A stretch of DNA of 22,551 nucleotides from Actinobacteria bacterium UBA3120 (GTDB taxonomy: Bacteria > Actinomycetota > Actinomycetes > S36-B12), in the NCBI GenBank assembly GCA_002365735.1, contig DEZY01000062.1, forward strand, positions 18,473-41,023. Direction: 5' to 3'. Under the pieces are notes generated by a model. It saw nothing but the letters and a program-made list of their open reading frames with translations. It made no database searches and was not told the origin of the DNA. How positions within the stretch are numbered: position 1 is the stretch's first letter; each line of letters opens with the position of its first letter. Made by a program: the position numbers and the translations under genes. Positions 1 to 7,690 of the stretch are shown in pieces.

Positions 1-961
1 TACTGATTACCTTGGTACCGTTCCTAGTTTCCCATTCGTTTTTTCCTAGGGATACTTTAAAAGTTTTGACTTTGGCTCCGTCAACATAGACTTTCATCTT
101 TTTTGTCTTGCCATCCACTCTCGCGATCAACTTGCGAGCCGTCTTGAAGGTATAGGTGGCGTCTAATTTCGCCGATCCAATTAATGACTTAGATCCGCTG
201 CGTCCCAGCACCGTGCGTCCGAGCAGCGATACGACGCGAATAGTTGATTTGCCCGGCCAATATGTTTTAGGCCGAAAGACCGCCGAAGTTTCATCCAACC
301 AACCCCAAGCGCCTCTCACGGGGACCAACTTGCCGCTGGGTAACTCGGCGGACACAATCAAGTTTTCTTCGACAACTACTTTATCCGGGATGGGCTTGCT
401 GAATACAATTTTGGGCAGAGCGCCCACACCGACCTTCACTTTAGATCCATCAACGCCGAGTGAGTTACTTGCTGCGATGAACTTTGCCCTTACCCAGACG
501 CGCTTCTTGGGCAGTTTCTCGGGCTTGGCCGCTTGCGTTCCAGCCGGTGGTTGTGTCGTCGCAACAACCGGCCCAACTACCTCGCTCGCGAAGACACCTT
601 GGGCGGCACGCATGTAGACGCCATAGGTACGCAGTGGGTTTAAATCTGAAAGTGGGCAAATGCCTTCAATCGGGCTGCCGGCCACTGCATTTTCTGGAAC
701 GCCAAGTTCCTGGCATGCATACCAATTAACGGAGTCAAAAGAAATTTGATAGGAGATTGGTCCAATAGCCCTCTGAGCCGGCTCAGGAACCTGAGCCGAG
801 TACACGACATCAAGTGTCTGGGCGGTCGCCCCTGGACTTACCGAAATAATGGCCGGGGCGGCGGGCGCGCCCTCGATCGCGTTGGCTTGTGCGGGCAATA
901 AAACGGCGCCCAATGATGCCGCCAGTCCAGCACTTACTAGTACTCGTAACGAGCCACGCAT
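1..961 (-). CDS. L,D-transpeptidase (N-terminal part; C-terminal end lies outside the window)
   Basis: Read on the minus strand from ATG at 961, this frame stays open for 320 codons to the window edge. Residues 1-28 form a Sec-type signal peptide: Arg near the start, a hydrophobic core, then a likely cleavage after AQANA. An extracellular beta-rich region follows, then a Pro/Lys-rich linker near residue 145. Next is the Ig-like domain of actinobacterial L,D-transpeptidases, with the pattern GAWGWLDE...FRPKTYWPG. The start of the YkuD catalytic domain comes last (KKMKVYVDG, then SLGKNEWETRNGTKVIS). The family makes 3-3 peptidoglycan cross-links outside the membrane. The catalytic His/Cys motif would lie beyond position 1, so activity cannot be judged here. 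A purine-rich AGGGGA precedes the ATG. The family call is firm, the subtype is not. Confidence 0.88.
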   Translation of the reverse strand, partial: MRGSLRVLVSAGLAASLGAVLLPAQANAIEGAPAAPAIISVSPGATAQTLDVVYSAQVPEPAQRAIGPISYQISFDSVNWYACQELGVPENAVAGSPIEGICPLSDLNPLRTYGVYMRAAQGVFASEVVGPVVATTQPPAGTQAAKPEKLPKKRVWVRAKFIAASNSLGVDGSKVKVGVGALPKIVFSKPIPDKVVVEENLIVSAELPSGKLVPVRGAWGWLDETSAVFRPKTYWPGKSTIRVVSLLGRTVLGRSGSKSLIGSAKLDATYTFKTARKLIARVDGKTKKMKVYVDGAKVKTFKVSLGKNEWETRNGTKVIS

Positions 962-1037
962 CCCACATTCCCCTATTTCTGGCGCTTACTTCGCACTCCA
1001 CCCATGTGACAGCGTCTTCATAAGGATACGCACAAGG

Positions 1038-1065
1038 ATTTTAGTGGACCGTGACCACCTACCAA
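1038..1065 (-). promoter_or_regulatory. Candidate promoter of the L,D-transpeptidase gene
   Basis: On the minus strand, TTGGTA (1065-1060) is followed by a 16-base spacer and TAAAAT (1043-1038). These match the vegetative -35 and -10 boxes in four and five of six bases. The predicted 5' leader is about 70 bases. The -35 box overlaps the stop codon of the upstream dehydrogenase gene. Confidence 0.4.
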
Positions 1066-1802
1066 GAAATAATTCTTTGATCCTCCCATAACAACCCTGT
1101 GAGGGGAAAATCGACATTTCCGATGAAATTCCGGCGAACCTCGAGGTTAGTTTGAGCGAGCCAGGCAACCGTTTCTGCTCCCTCATCTGCTGATCTCGGG
1201 GCATCAGGTCCCCCCATAGGTGTTCGGCAATGATTCGGACATACGGCATCAACGAGCACACCCCGGGTCCCCCACCCGGTCTCTGCCGCAAAATTACGAA
1301 TCAACGCGTTGACAGCTGCTTTGCTCACCCGATAGGGCGCGAGTCCTCCGCTTGTCCCGGGGCCACTAAATCGACCCAGGCAGGCTGACAGGGCAATGAC
1401 TTTGCCAGAACGCGCCGCCACCATGGGGGGCGCGAAGTGGGCCAAGGCATTCACCACTCCCATCACGTTAACCCCGAGCACCCGATCCCACTCATCTGGC
1501 GCAGTTCTTAGGGTCTTAGACATTTTCTCGCTCATAACTCCTGCCGAGCACACCAAAATTTCGGGTTCTGACAGGGGGCCGAGTCGTTCACGAAGACTCG
1601 CCACTTCTGCGTAGTTCGAAAAATCAGCTCCATCGCCCACCGCGTCAATTCCTAAATCGCACAGTGCGGTCGCCGCTTGCCGGCCACTTTGCGTGTTTCG
1701 ACCCAGAACTGCAACCGTGTACCCGGCCCTACCAAGTTGAGCGGCAACTGCGAAGCCAATTCCCGAGGCGCCTCCAGTAATGAGCACTACACCCTTATCC
1801 AT
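1059..1802 (-). CDS. Short-chain dehydrogenase/reductase (SDR), substrate unknown
   Basis: This is a 247-residue classical SDR with one Rossmann domain. The cofactor motif TGGASGIG is at residues 9-16, the motif usually written NNAG is CSAG here (85-88), and the catalytic set Asn112, Ser139, Tyr157 and Lys161 is intact. Arg35 after the second strand suggests NADP(H) preference, which is inference. The C-terminal part, with a conserved EGAETVAWLA stretch, resembles carbonyl-reductase-like SDRs. The start is supported by AAGGAAGG (1819-1812) nine bases upstream of the ATG. The gene diverges from kgd and lies just upstream of the L,D-transpeptidase gene on the same strand. Nothing here fixes the substrate. 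Confidence 0.85.
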   Translation of the reverse strand: MDKGVVLITGGASGIGFAVAAQLGRAGYTVAVLGRNTQSGRQAATALCDLGIDAVGDGADFSNYAEVASLRERLGPLSEPEILVCSAGVMSEKMSKTLRTAPDEWDRVLGVNVMGVVNALAHFAPPMVAARSGKVIALSACLGRFSGPGTSGGLAPYRVSKAAVNALIRNFAAETGWGTRGVLVDAVCPNHCRTPMGGPDAPRSADEGAETVAWLAQTNLEVRRNFIGNVDFPLTGLLWEDQRIISW

Positions 1803-1897
1803 GGACCCAAGCCTTCCTTAGTGTGGTGACTTTCGCACCCTCACAAGCGCAGACAAACAATGCACCCTAGGCTTGTGTCGCAATTAGGTCGTCTGTG

Positions 1898-1903
1898 AGA
1901 GGA
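1898..1903 (+). promoter_or_regulatory. Ribosome binding site that sets the kgd start
   Basis: AGAGGA lies six bases before GTG at 1910. The earlier in-frame GTG at 1895 overlaps this site and has no site of its own, so 1910 is the better start. Confidence 0.65.
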
Positions 1904-1909
1904 ATACCC

Positions 1910-4900
1910 GTGGCTGCTGAGCCTCCCGACCAATTTGGACCAAATGATTGGCTCGTTGATGAGCTTTACCAACAGTTTCTGCAAGACCGGAACTCGGTCG
2001 ACCCAGCCTGGTGGGACTTCTTTGCCGGGTTTACCCCCCGAGACCTCCAACCCGTTGACGCACCCGGTACGCCACTTCCGGCAGCGATACCAACTCAGAT
2101 CCCAACTCCGACCCCAACTCCGACCCCAGCGCCGACCCCAACTCCGGCCCCAGCGCCCGTTACAACCGTCCAGCCGGCCGCATCATCTGCGTCGACCAAT
2201 CACATAGAGCGGCTCAAAGGCGCGGCCGCTCGAGTAGTCACCAACATGGAAGAAAGCCTCAGCGTTCCCACGGCAACAAGTGTTCGCTCCCTTCCCGTCA
2301 AACTCCTTTTTGACAACCGCATTGTGATTAACAATCACCTTGCTCGTGGCCGTGGTGGGAAAATTTCCTTCACGCACATTCTTGCGTTTGCGCTGGTGCA
2401 GGCCCTAAAAACTCAACCCGAAATGAACTACGCATACGAAGAAGTCGATGGCAAGCCTGGAGTAAAACTCAACGCAGATATCAATATCGGTCTGGCAATT
2501 GACTTAGTCAAACCAGATGGCACCCGCCAACTACTGGTGCCCAACATCAAAGCCGCGCAAAACATGAACTTTGCGACATTTTGGGCCAGCTACGAGGACA
2601 TGGTTCGCCGCACCCGCTCTAATAAACTGACGGTCGACGATTTTGCTGGGACAACGGTTAGCTTGACCAATCCGGGCACTATCGGCACAAATCATTCGGT
2701 TCCGCGATTGGTCAAAGGACAAGGAGCGATCATTGGTGTGGGCTCCATGGAGTACCCGGCACAGTGGCAAGGCGCCTCTGAGGAATCAATCGTTCGCAAC
2801 GCCGTTTCAAAAATTTTGACCCTTACTTCGACGTACGACCACAGAATTATTCAAGGCGCGCAGTCCGGTGAGTTCCTTCGCAGAATGCACTCTTTGATTC
2901 TCGGTGAAGATGACTTCTACGTCGATATTTTCAGGAGCCTTCGCATCCCCTATGACCCCATTCGATGGGCTCTTGACATTTCGGCGAATCACGAAACAGA
3001 CCTTGACAAAAATGTTCGAGTTCAAGAGGTAATTCACGCATATCGAGTTCGTGGCCACCTCATGGCTGACACGGATCCACTCAAGTATGAGCAAAGGACA
3101 CACCCCGATCTTGACGTTCTCTCATATGGATTAACTCTCTGGGATCTGGATCGAGAATTCGCAACTGGTGGTTTTGGCGACAAGCCACTCATGAAATTAC
3201 GCGAGATCCTAGGAGTGCTCCGCGATTCCTACACCAGGACCTTTGGTATTGAATACATGCACATTCAAGAACCAGAAGAACGTAAGTGGATCCAAGAGCG
3301 TGTTGAATTACCACATGTAAAACCCGATCCTGCCGACCAGCTTCGAATTCTGCGCAAGCTCAATGAGGCTGAAGCACTCGAATCATTCCTGCAAACGAAA
3401 TATGTTGGCCAAAAGCGATTCTCGCTCGAGGGCTCCGAATCACTGATTCCCATGCTGGACGAGATCCTGACCGAGTCCGCCAATAATGAAATCTTGGAAG
3501 TGGCAATCGGCATGCCCCACCGTGGGCGCCTCAACGTTTTGGCAAATATTGCGGGGAAGTCTTTCGGGCAAATTTTCCGGGAATTCGAAGGCGAGTATGC
3601 CGAGAATTCGGTGCAAGGGTCCGGCGACGTCAAATACCACCTAGGGACGACCGGTTCATATGTGTCGGCTGAAGGTGGCTACACCTCTGTGTATCTTGCC
3701 GCTAACCCGTCCCACCTTGAGGCTGTTGATCCGGTACTCGAAGGAATCGTTCGCGCAAAACAAGATCTGTTGCCGGCGGATCGCAGACACGATATTTTGC
3801 CCGTACTCATTCACGGCGACGCAGCTTTTGCGGGCCAAGGTGTCGTCGCAGAAACACTGCAACTTTCGCAACTGCAGGGATATCGAACCGGTGGGACAGT
3901 ACATATCGTTGTCAACAACCAGGTCGGCTTCACTACCTCCCCTAAGTACAGCAGGTCTTCGATTTACTCCACCGACGTTGCCCGCATGATTCAGGCTCCA
4001 ATTTTGCATGTCAACGGTGACGACCCCGAGGCTGTCATTTTCGTGTCCAAATTGGCGTTTGAGTTTCGCCAAGCCTTCGGCAAAGACGTTGTAATTGACC
4101 TGGTCACCTACCGTAGACGTGGCCACAATGAAGCGGACGACCCTTCATTAACTCAGCCATTAATGTACGCGATCATTGACAACAAGCGATCAGTTCGCAA
4201 GCACTACACAGACTCACTAATTGGGCGCGGGGATATCACTCTCGAAGAGGCCCAAGAAGTCCTCATGCACTTCCAGGAACAACTCGAAATGGTGTTCCAG
4301 GAGACACGCATAGATGAGCCTGAGACTGAATTTAGTGAGCGCGCAAAGGCGATTATTGAAACCGGGCAGCTTAACCTGGTTCCTCAAACACCATCACAAG
4401 AGGTCGATACGTCAATCACACAGGCCCAAATTGACACGGTCATCGAATCCCAATTAACCATGCCTGAAGGTTTCAATGTCCATCCCCGACTTGCCCCTCA
4501 ACTACAACGTCGCGCCCAAATGGTTGCTGACAACACGATTGACTGGGGCATGGGAGAAGCGCTGGCTGTTGGCTCATTACTCATGGAAGGTCGGACAGTT
4601 CGCCTCGCTGGACAGGATTCTCGCCGCGGAACATTTGGTCACCGCCACATGGTGATTGTCGATAAAGAGACCGGTTGGCAATACAAGCCGCTAAAAAAAT
4701 GCTACCGCGACGGTGGAAAACTTTATGTGTATGACTCTTCGTTAAGTGAATTCGCTGCACTGGGCTTTGAGTACGGTTACTCCGTCGCCCGCCCCGATGC
4801 ACTCGTCATGTGGGAAGCCCAGTTCGGAGATTTTGTGAACGGTGCCCAATCAATTATTGATGAGTTCATTTCTTCCGGTGAACAAAAATGGGGGCAACGA

Positions 4901-5551
4901 TCATCTGTTACTTTGCTGCTGCCCCACGGACAAGAAGGCCAAGGACCAGATCACAGCAGTGGTCGCATTGAGCGCTTCCTTCAGCTCTGTGCACAAGACA
5001 ACATGTCCATTGCGGTTCCCAGCACGCCTGCTTCCTACTTTCACCTTCTACGCTGGCAAGTAATGGGCAGGCTCTCACGCCCACTCATCGTATTCACGCC
5101 GAAATCACTGCTGAGGTCAAAGGCGTCGGTCTCCCGCGTCGAGGATTTCACAACCGGAGTTTTCCGTCCTTTCCTCCCGGATACGGAATTCTCGGGAGCC
5201 GGCGTCAAGAAGGTACTTATCTGTTCAGGCAAGGTGTACTTCGATTTACTCTCGTACCGCAACACACACAACATCACCGATACGGCAATCGTGCGACTTG
5301 AACGAATCTATCCTCTCCCCGGAGTCAGCTTGCCCGCAATGGCGAGGCAATACCCCGATGCCGACTTGCGATGGGTTCAGGAAGAGCCGGCAAATCAGGG
5401 TGCCTGGAGTTTCGTCGCAATGAACATTCCGGGCCTTATTGATCGAAGCATCTCCTCTGTTTCGCGTCCAGCGTCTTCAACTCCTGCAGTGGGCACCCAT
5501 CAACGGCACCTAGAAGACCAGGAATCCCTCATCAAATCAGCATTCAATTAG
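1910..5551 (+). CDS. kgd: Multifunctional 2-oxoglutarate decarboxylase/dehydrogenase E1-E2 fusion
   Basis: About 1213 residues from GTG 1910, close to the 1231 of M. tuberculosis Kgd. The N-terminus carries the E1 docking helix (FGPNDWLVDELYQQFLQD), then a Pro/Thr/Ala linker. An E2-type succinyltransferase domain (about 95-340) follows, with the catalytic motif TYDHRIIQG and His311. The thiamine-diphosphate E1 domain fills the rest: active-site His537 and His577, and GDAAF at 636-640 for the cofactor. There is no lipoyl domain, as in the mycobacterial enzyme, where a separate E2 supplies it. The family decarboxylates 2-oxoglutarate in the TCA cycle, either as the E1 of the dehydrogenase complex or as a decarboxylase/carboligase. 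A small DUF6104-like gene follows after 17 bases. In mycobacteria the enzyme is inhibited by GarA, which is not in this window. Confidence 0.97.
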   Translation: MAAEPPDQFGPNDWLVDELYQQFLQDRNSVDPAWWDFFAGFTPRDLQPVDAPGTPLPAAIPTQIPTPTPTPTPAPTPTPAPAPVTTVQPAASSASTNHIERLKGAAARVVTNMEESLSVPTATSVRSLPVKLLFDNRIVINNHLARGRGGKISFTHILAFALVQALKTQPEMNYAYEEVDGKPGVKLNADINIGLAIDLVKPDGTRQLLVPNIKAAQNMNFATFWASYEDMVRRTRSNKLTVDDFAGTTVSLTNPGTIGTNHSVPRLVKGQGAIIGVGSMEYPAQWQGASEESIVRNAVSKILTLTSTYDHRIIQGAQSGEFLRRMHSLILGEDDFYVDIFRSLRIPYDPIRWALDISANHETDLDKNVRVQEVIHAYRVRGHLMADTDPLKYEQRTHPDLDVLSYGLTLWDLDREFATGGFGDKPLMKLREILGVLRDSYTRTFGIEYMHIQEPEERKWIQERVELPHVKPDPADQLRILRKLNEAEALESFLQTKYVGQKRFSLEGSESLIPMLDEILTESANNEILEVAIGMPHRGRLNVLANIAGKSFGQIFREFEGEYAENSVQGSGDVKYHLGTTGSYVSAEGGYTSVYLAANPSHLEAVDPVLEGIVRAKQDLLPADRRHDILPVLIHGDAAFAGQGVVAETLQLSQLQGYRTGGTVHIVVNNQVGFTTSPKYSRSSIYSTDVARMIQAPILHVNGDDPEAVIFVSKLAFEFRQAFGKDVVIDLVTYRRRGHNEADDPSLTQPLMYAIIDNKRSVRKHYTDSLIGRGDITLEEAQEVLMHFQEQLEMVFQETRIDEPETEFSERAKAIIETGQLNLVPQTPSQEVDTSITQAQIDTVIESQLTMPEGFNVHPRLAPQLQRRAQMVADNTIDWGMGEALAVGSLLMEGRTVRLAGQDSRRGTFGHRHMVIVDKETGWQYKPLKKCYRDGGKLYVYDSSLSEFAALGFEYGYSVARPDALVMWEAQFGDFVNGAQSIIDEFISSGEQKWGQRSSVTLLLPHGQEGQGPDHSSGRIERFLQLCAQDNMSIAVPSTPASYFHLLRWQVMGRLSRPLIVFTPKSLLRSKASVSRVEDFTTGVFRPFLPDTEFSGAGVKKVLICSGKVYFDLLSYRNTHNITDTAIVRLERIYPLPGVSLPAMARQYPDADLRWVQEEPANQGAWSFVAMNIPGLIDRSISSVSRPASSTPAVGTHQRHLEDQESLIKSAFN
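2090..2157 (+). repeat. 12-base tandem repeat encoding the Pro/Thr linker of Kgd
   Basis: About five and a half copies of a unit like CCAACTCCGACC run head to tail, each encoding Pro-Thr-Pro-Thr or Pro-Ala-Pro-Thr. The first unit and the third to fifth are degenerate; the two units at 2102-2125 are identical. Unit length is a multiple of three, so gain or loss of copies would keep the frame. Confidence 0.85.
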
Positions 5552-5568
5552 TCGATTGGTAATTGCAC

Positions 5569-5748
5569 ATGTATGACACAGATCGTGGCGCTGAGGAGCT
5601 CGCTCGTCGGCGAGGAGAAGAAGAAGTATCTTTTGAGTGGCTTGCCGAGCGTTTCGCAGAATTTGTGAATCTCAATCCTGAATTCGAGAATGCGATTGAT
5701 CGAGTGGCGACTTGGCTCGCCCGTCTCGATGACCACGACGAAGACTAA
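5569..5748 (+). CDS. Small acidic DUF6104-like protein
   Basis: A 59-residue protein from ATG 5569 (MYDTDRGAEELARRRG...). An earlier TTG at 5563 would add only two residues. It matches the pattern I know from small actinobacterial proteins of the DUF6104 family: a D-R-G-x-E-E-L start, a central FEWLAERF segment, and a C-terminal WLARLDD tail rich in Asp and Glu. It looks alpha-helical and soluble, with no signal peptide or membrane segment. It lies 17 bases after kgd on the same strand, so it is probably cotranscribed. Its function is unknown, and a role linked to Kgd is only suggested by position. Confidence 0.75.
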   Translation: MYDTDRGAEELARRRGEEEVSFEWLAERFAEFVNLNPEFENAIDRVATWLARLDDHDED

Positions 5749-5754
5749 CCTCAA

Positions 5755-6063
5755 CTACTTTCTCAACAGGATTCCTTGGATTAAGGCCGGATCAATCCCG
5801 CCGAACTCTCGAGAGTCCGTACTTGCTTGTGCGTTATCCCCTTCCACCCACCACATGCCATTCGACTTGCGCACAAGTCGCTTGATTTGCGTTAGGGCCG
5901 GCCGCTGAGGGTGGGCAAAAACGGCGATAGCGCCGCGTCGGGCAAAAATATGGCCCCTCACCGCAAGATGAATTTCGCCATTTTCCAGTGTGGGTAGCAT
6001 TGACGAACCGATTACCTTCACCCGAAAAATTGGTACCCAGCGTGCCATAAATCCCATGTTCAT
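5755..6063 (-). CDS. sodX: Nickel superoxide dismutase maturation protease (S26/S24-type peptidase)
   Basis: A 102-residue single-domain peptidase of the signal-peptidase fold. The serine box GSSMLPT gives catalytic Ser21, the segment TQIKRLV gives general base Lys61, and the later WVEGDN box is the conserved GDN motif of S26 enzymes. It lacks the obvious N-terminal membrane anchor of signal peptidase I and is short, as expected for SodX. The family removes the propeptide of nickel superoxide dismutase so that His1 can bind nickel. It is divergent from sodN, its expected substrate, which makes the assignment strong. The upstream GCAGG lies seven bases before the ATG. Its stop is only six bases from that of the DUF6104-like gene. 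Confidence 0.92.
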   Translation of the reverse strand: MNMGFMARWVPIFRVKVIGSSMLPTLENGEIHLAVRGHIFARRGAIAVFAHPQRPALTQIKRLVRKSNGMWWVEGDNAQASTDSREFGGIDPALIQGILLRK

Positions 6064-6081
6064 AGATTAGCCTGCTGCGTC

Positions 6082-6109
6082 TTGCGCGAAAAATTATCGG
6101 GGCTAGAGT
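6082..6109 (+). promoter_or_regulatory. Candidate sodN promoter
   Basis: TTGCGC (6082-6087), a 16-base spacer and TAGAGT (6104-6109) precede sodN, giving a leader of about 45 bases. The -35 box is weak. I see no convincing Nur (nickel regulator) palindrome in this interval. Confidence 0.3.
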
Positions 6110-6121
6110 TGGGGTGTCCAA
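6093..6121 (-). promoter_or_regulatory. Candidate sodX promoter
   Basis: On the minus strand TTGGAC (6121-6116), a 17-base spacer and GATAAT (6098-6093) form a plausible vegetative promoter. It overlaps the candidate sodN promoter on the other strand. Confidence 0.35.
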
Positions 6122-6161
6122 TAAGAACCGATCCCACTTCACCCACACGATAGGAGCAAAA

Positions 6162-6584
6162 GTGCATAAGCATTTCGGAGCCCTGATAGTTGAAAAATTC
6201 ATTCCACAAATATCCGCATACGCTCACTGTGATCTTCCCTGCGGTGTTTATGACCCCGCACAGGCTCGCTTAGAGGCCGAGTCGGTCAAGGCATGTATGG
6301 AGAAGCACAACGCAACGGACGATATGGACTTCAAAGCGCGTGCCCTCCTCGTGAAAGAGCAGCGCTCTCACATGGTCAAGGAACACCTATGGGTTCTGTG
6401 GACCGATTACTTCAAGCCACCGCACTTTGAGAAGTACCCCAACCTCAACGAACTGTTTAACCAGGCAACCAAGCTTGCCGGTGCAGGCGGAACCAAGGGA
6501 ACCGTAGACGTTGCAGTAGCAGATCAGCTCCTGGGCAAGATCGATGAAATTTCTGAAATCTTCTGGGAGACCAAGAAGGCCTAG
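6162..6584 (+). CDS. sodN: Nickel-containing superoxide dismutase
   Basis: A 140-residue precursor. The mature N-terminus HCDLPCGVYDPAQAR starts at residue 22. His22, Cys23 and Cys27 correspond to the nickel-hook ligands His1, Cys2 and Cys6 of the mature enzyme, and all are present. The 21-residue propeptide ends in Ala-Tyr-Ala; the Streptomyces one is about 14 residues. The mature part of about 119 residues matches the usual 117. I start at GTG 6162 because AGGAG (6152-6156) sits five bases before it; an upstream GTG at 6114 has no such site and would give an overlong propeptide. The enzyme is a soluble hexamer that converts superoxide to oxygen and peroxide. SodX, divergently encoded, should cleave the propeptide. 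Confidence 0.96.
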   Translation: MHKHFGALIVEKFIPQISAYAHCDLPCGVYDPAQARLEAESVKACMEKHNATDDMDFKARALLVKEQRSHMVKEHLWVLWTDYFKPPHFEKYPNLNELFNQATKLAGAGGTKGTVDVAVADQLLGKIDEISEIFWETKKA

Positions 6585-6603
6585 TAAAAACTAACATTGC
6601 AAT

Positions 6604-6645
6604 AAGTTGCCCGTGGGTTTCCATTTAGAAATCTACGGGCAACTT
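6604..6645 (+). terminator. Hairpin downstream of sodN
   Basis: Two 13-base arms (6604-6616 and 6633-6645) pair throughout, with one G-T pair, around a 16-base loop. There is no T-run after it. It starts 20 bases after the sodN stop codon, so a terminator or mRNA-stabilising end is likely. Confidence 0.6.
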
Positions 6646-6702
6646 GCCTGTGGGTACAGATTCAACGGTCTCACGTAGTCATGAGCAGCTCGCTCAATAG
6701 AA

Positions 6703-6723
6703 GTTTCCATGCGGTTTCCATGC
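6703..6723 (+). repeat. Direct repeat GTTTCCATGC, two copies at 11-base spacing
   Basis: Copies lie at 6703-6712 and 6714-6723, one DNA turn apart, in the 235-base gap before the GNAT-anti-sigma-sigF operon. An eight-base version, GTTTCCAT, also occurs at 6617-6624 in the loop of the sodN hairpin. They may be a regulator binding site. The rest of this gap holds no gene that I can see. Confidence 0.4.
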
Positions 6724-6819
6724 CAACTTCACACTTTCGGTTTAGATTGAGTGTAATTATCCCTAGCCAACCCCAGTAGTGGTGCCCAAAGCCGCACTTC
6801 CTCGATCAACAGGAAAGGC

Positions 6820-7317
6820 ATGATGCCCCAAATTTCGATTCGGCCGGCGAGTGATCCAGATGTACCGGAAATCCTTGACATGGTTGGTGAACTCGCGGAG
6901 TTTGAACGCGCTCGAGGGGAGGCCATCGCGACTGTCGCTGATTTCCAAGCTGCACTGTTTGGCGAGAGCCCGTCAGTATTCGCGGTGATCGCGGAGGTTG
7001 ATGGCGTAACTGCTGGATTCGCCCTCTATTTCAAGAATTTTTCCACCTGGCTCGGAAAGCACGGCCTCTACCTGGAGGACCTCTACATCCGACCCGCCTT
7101 CCGAGGGCAGGGAATAGGGGCATACCTGCTATCCCACTTGGCGCAAATTTGCGTGGATAATGGTTACCCGCGTTTTGAATGGTGGGTGCTTGATTGGAAT
7201 GAGAGCGCTCGCGATGTCTACGGCCATTTAGGGGCGCAAGCGCTCACCGAATGGATTCCTTACCGCGTTTTCGGTGACGCACTCAATGAGTTGGCAAGGA
7301 AAGAGCCACCACCGTGA
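6820..7317 (+). CDS. GNAT-family N-acetyltransferase, diamine acetyltransferase-like
   Basis: A 165-residue single GNAT domain. The acetyl-CoA site is RGQGIG at residues 95-100, preceded by the strand YLEDLYIRP, with Glu86 and Asp87. The segment YFKNFSTWLGKHGLYLEDL and the later EWWVLDWN closely follow the spermidine/spermine or diamine acetyltransferase subgroup, so a small amine is the likely substrate. This is inference. AGGAAAGG precedes two adjacent ATG codons (6820 and 6823), and either could be used. The stop overlaps the start of the anti-sigma gene by four bases (GTGA), so the two are translationally coupled. Confidence 0.88.
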   Translation: MMPQISIRPASDPDVPEILDMVGELAEFERARGEAIATVADFQAALFGESPSVFAVIAEVDGVTAGFALYFKNFSTWLGKHGLYLEDLYIRPAFRGQGIGAYLLSHLAQICVDNGYPRFEWWVLDWNESARDVYGHLGAQALTEWIPYRVFGDALNELARKEPPP

Positions 7318-7688
7318 CCGAGGTATCGGTATGCGTGCCCAATGCGCCGGAATACCTCAGAGTAATTCGGCAAATTGCCATGGTCGTGGGGGCCAAAGCC
7401 GATCTGCTCCTTGACGCCCTCGATGAAGGGCAACTGGCTAGTGACGAAGCTGCAAATATTTTGATGAAATTTGCTGAACCCGGCGCCTCACTTAATTTCG
7501 AATGGGAAACAGAACCGGGCGTGCTCCACCTGCGCGCAAGGACGCGCTGCTCACTTTCTCACCTTCCTGATTTGCCCGCAACACTTGGATATGCATGGGT
7601 GATCATCTCTTCGATTACCAGCAAACTAGAGATTTTTTTAGAGAATGGCGAGGTACACGTTGACCTCAGTGTCGAAAGCGCAATCTAG
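7314..7688 (+). CDS. RsbW-like anti-sigma factor of SigF, degenerate HATPase fold
   Basis: A 124-residue protein placed directly before sigF. The N-terminal pattern (VPNAPEYLRVIRQIA) and the helix LASDEAANILMKFA are typical of actinobacterial RsbW/UsfX-type anti-sigma factors, as is the late YAWVIISSITSKLE segment. The Asp-x-Gly-x-Gly and Gly-rich boxes that bind ATP in RsbW are not recognisable, and the N-box asparagine is not in its usual place. It probably binds SigF and blocks it. Whether it is a kinase is doubtful. GTG start overlaps the GNAT stop; sigF begins two bases after its stop. Confidence 0.78.
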   Translation: MTEVSVCVPNAPEYLRVIRQIAMVVGAKADLLLDALDEGQLASDEAANILMKFAEPGASLNFEWETEPGVLHLRARTRCSLSHLPDLPATLGYAWVIISSITSKLEIFLENGEVHVDLSVESAI

Positions 7689-7690
7689 CC

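Noticed and set aside
156..617. A 153-codon open frame on the + strand
   Set aside because: It is antisense to the L,D-transpeptidase gene, whose signal peptide and Ig-like domain are clear, and the predicted protein is low-complexity with no known pattern.
6114..6161. A 16-residue longer start for SodN at GTG 6114
   Set aside because: It has no ribosome binding site, while AGGAG precedes GTG 6162, which gives a more normal propeptide.
6064..6161. A Nur (nickel-responsive Fur) operator near sodN
   Set aside because: Only a partial TTGCG-like half-site is present; no paired TTGCAA-N5-TTGCAA pattern is visible.
6585..6819. A SigF-type promoter (GTTT-N16-GGGTA) before the sigF operon
   Set aside because: GGGTAC at 6652 has no GTTT at the right distance, and no other pair with correct spacing was found.
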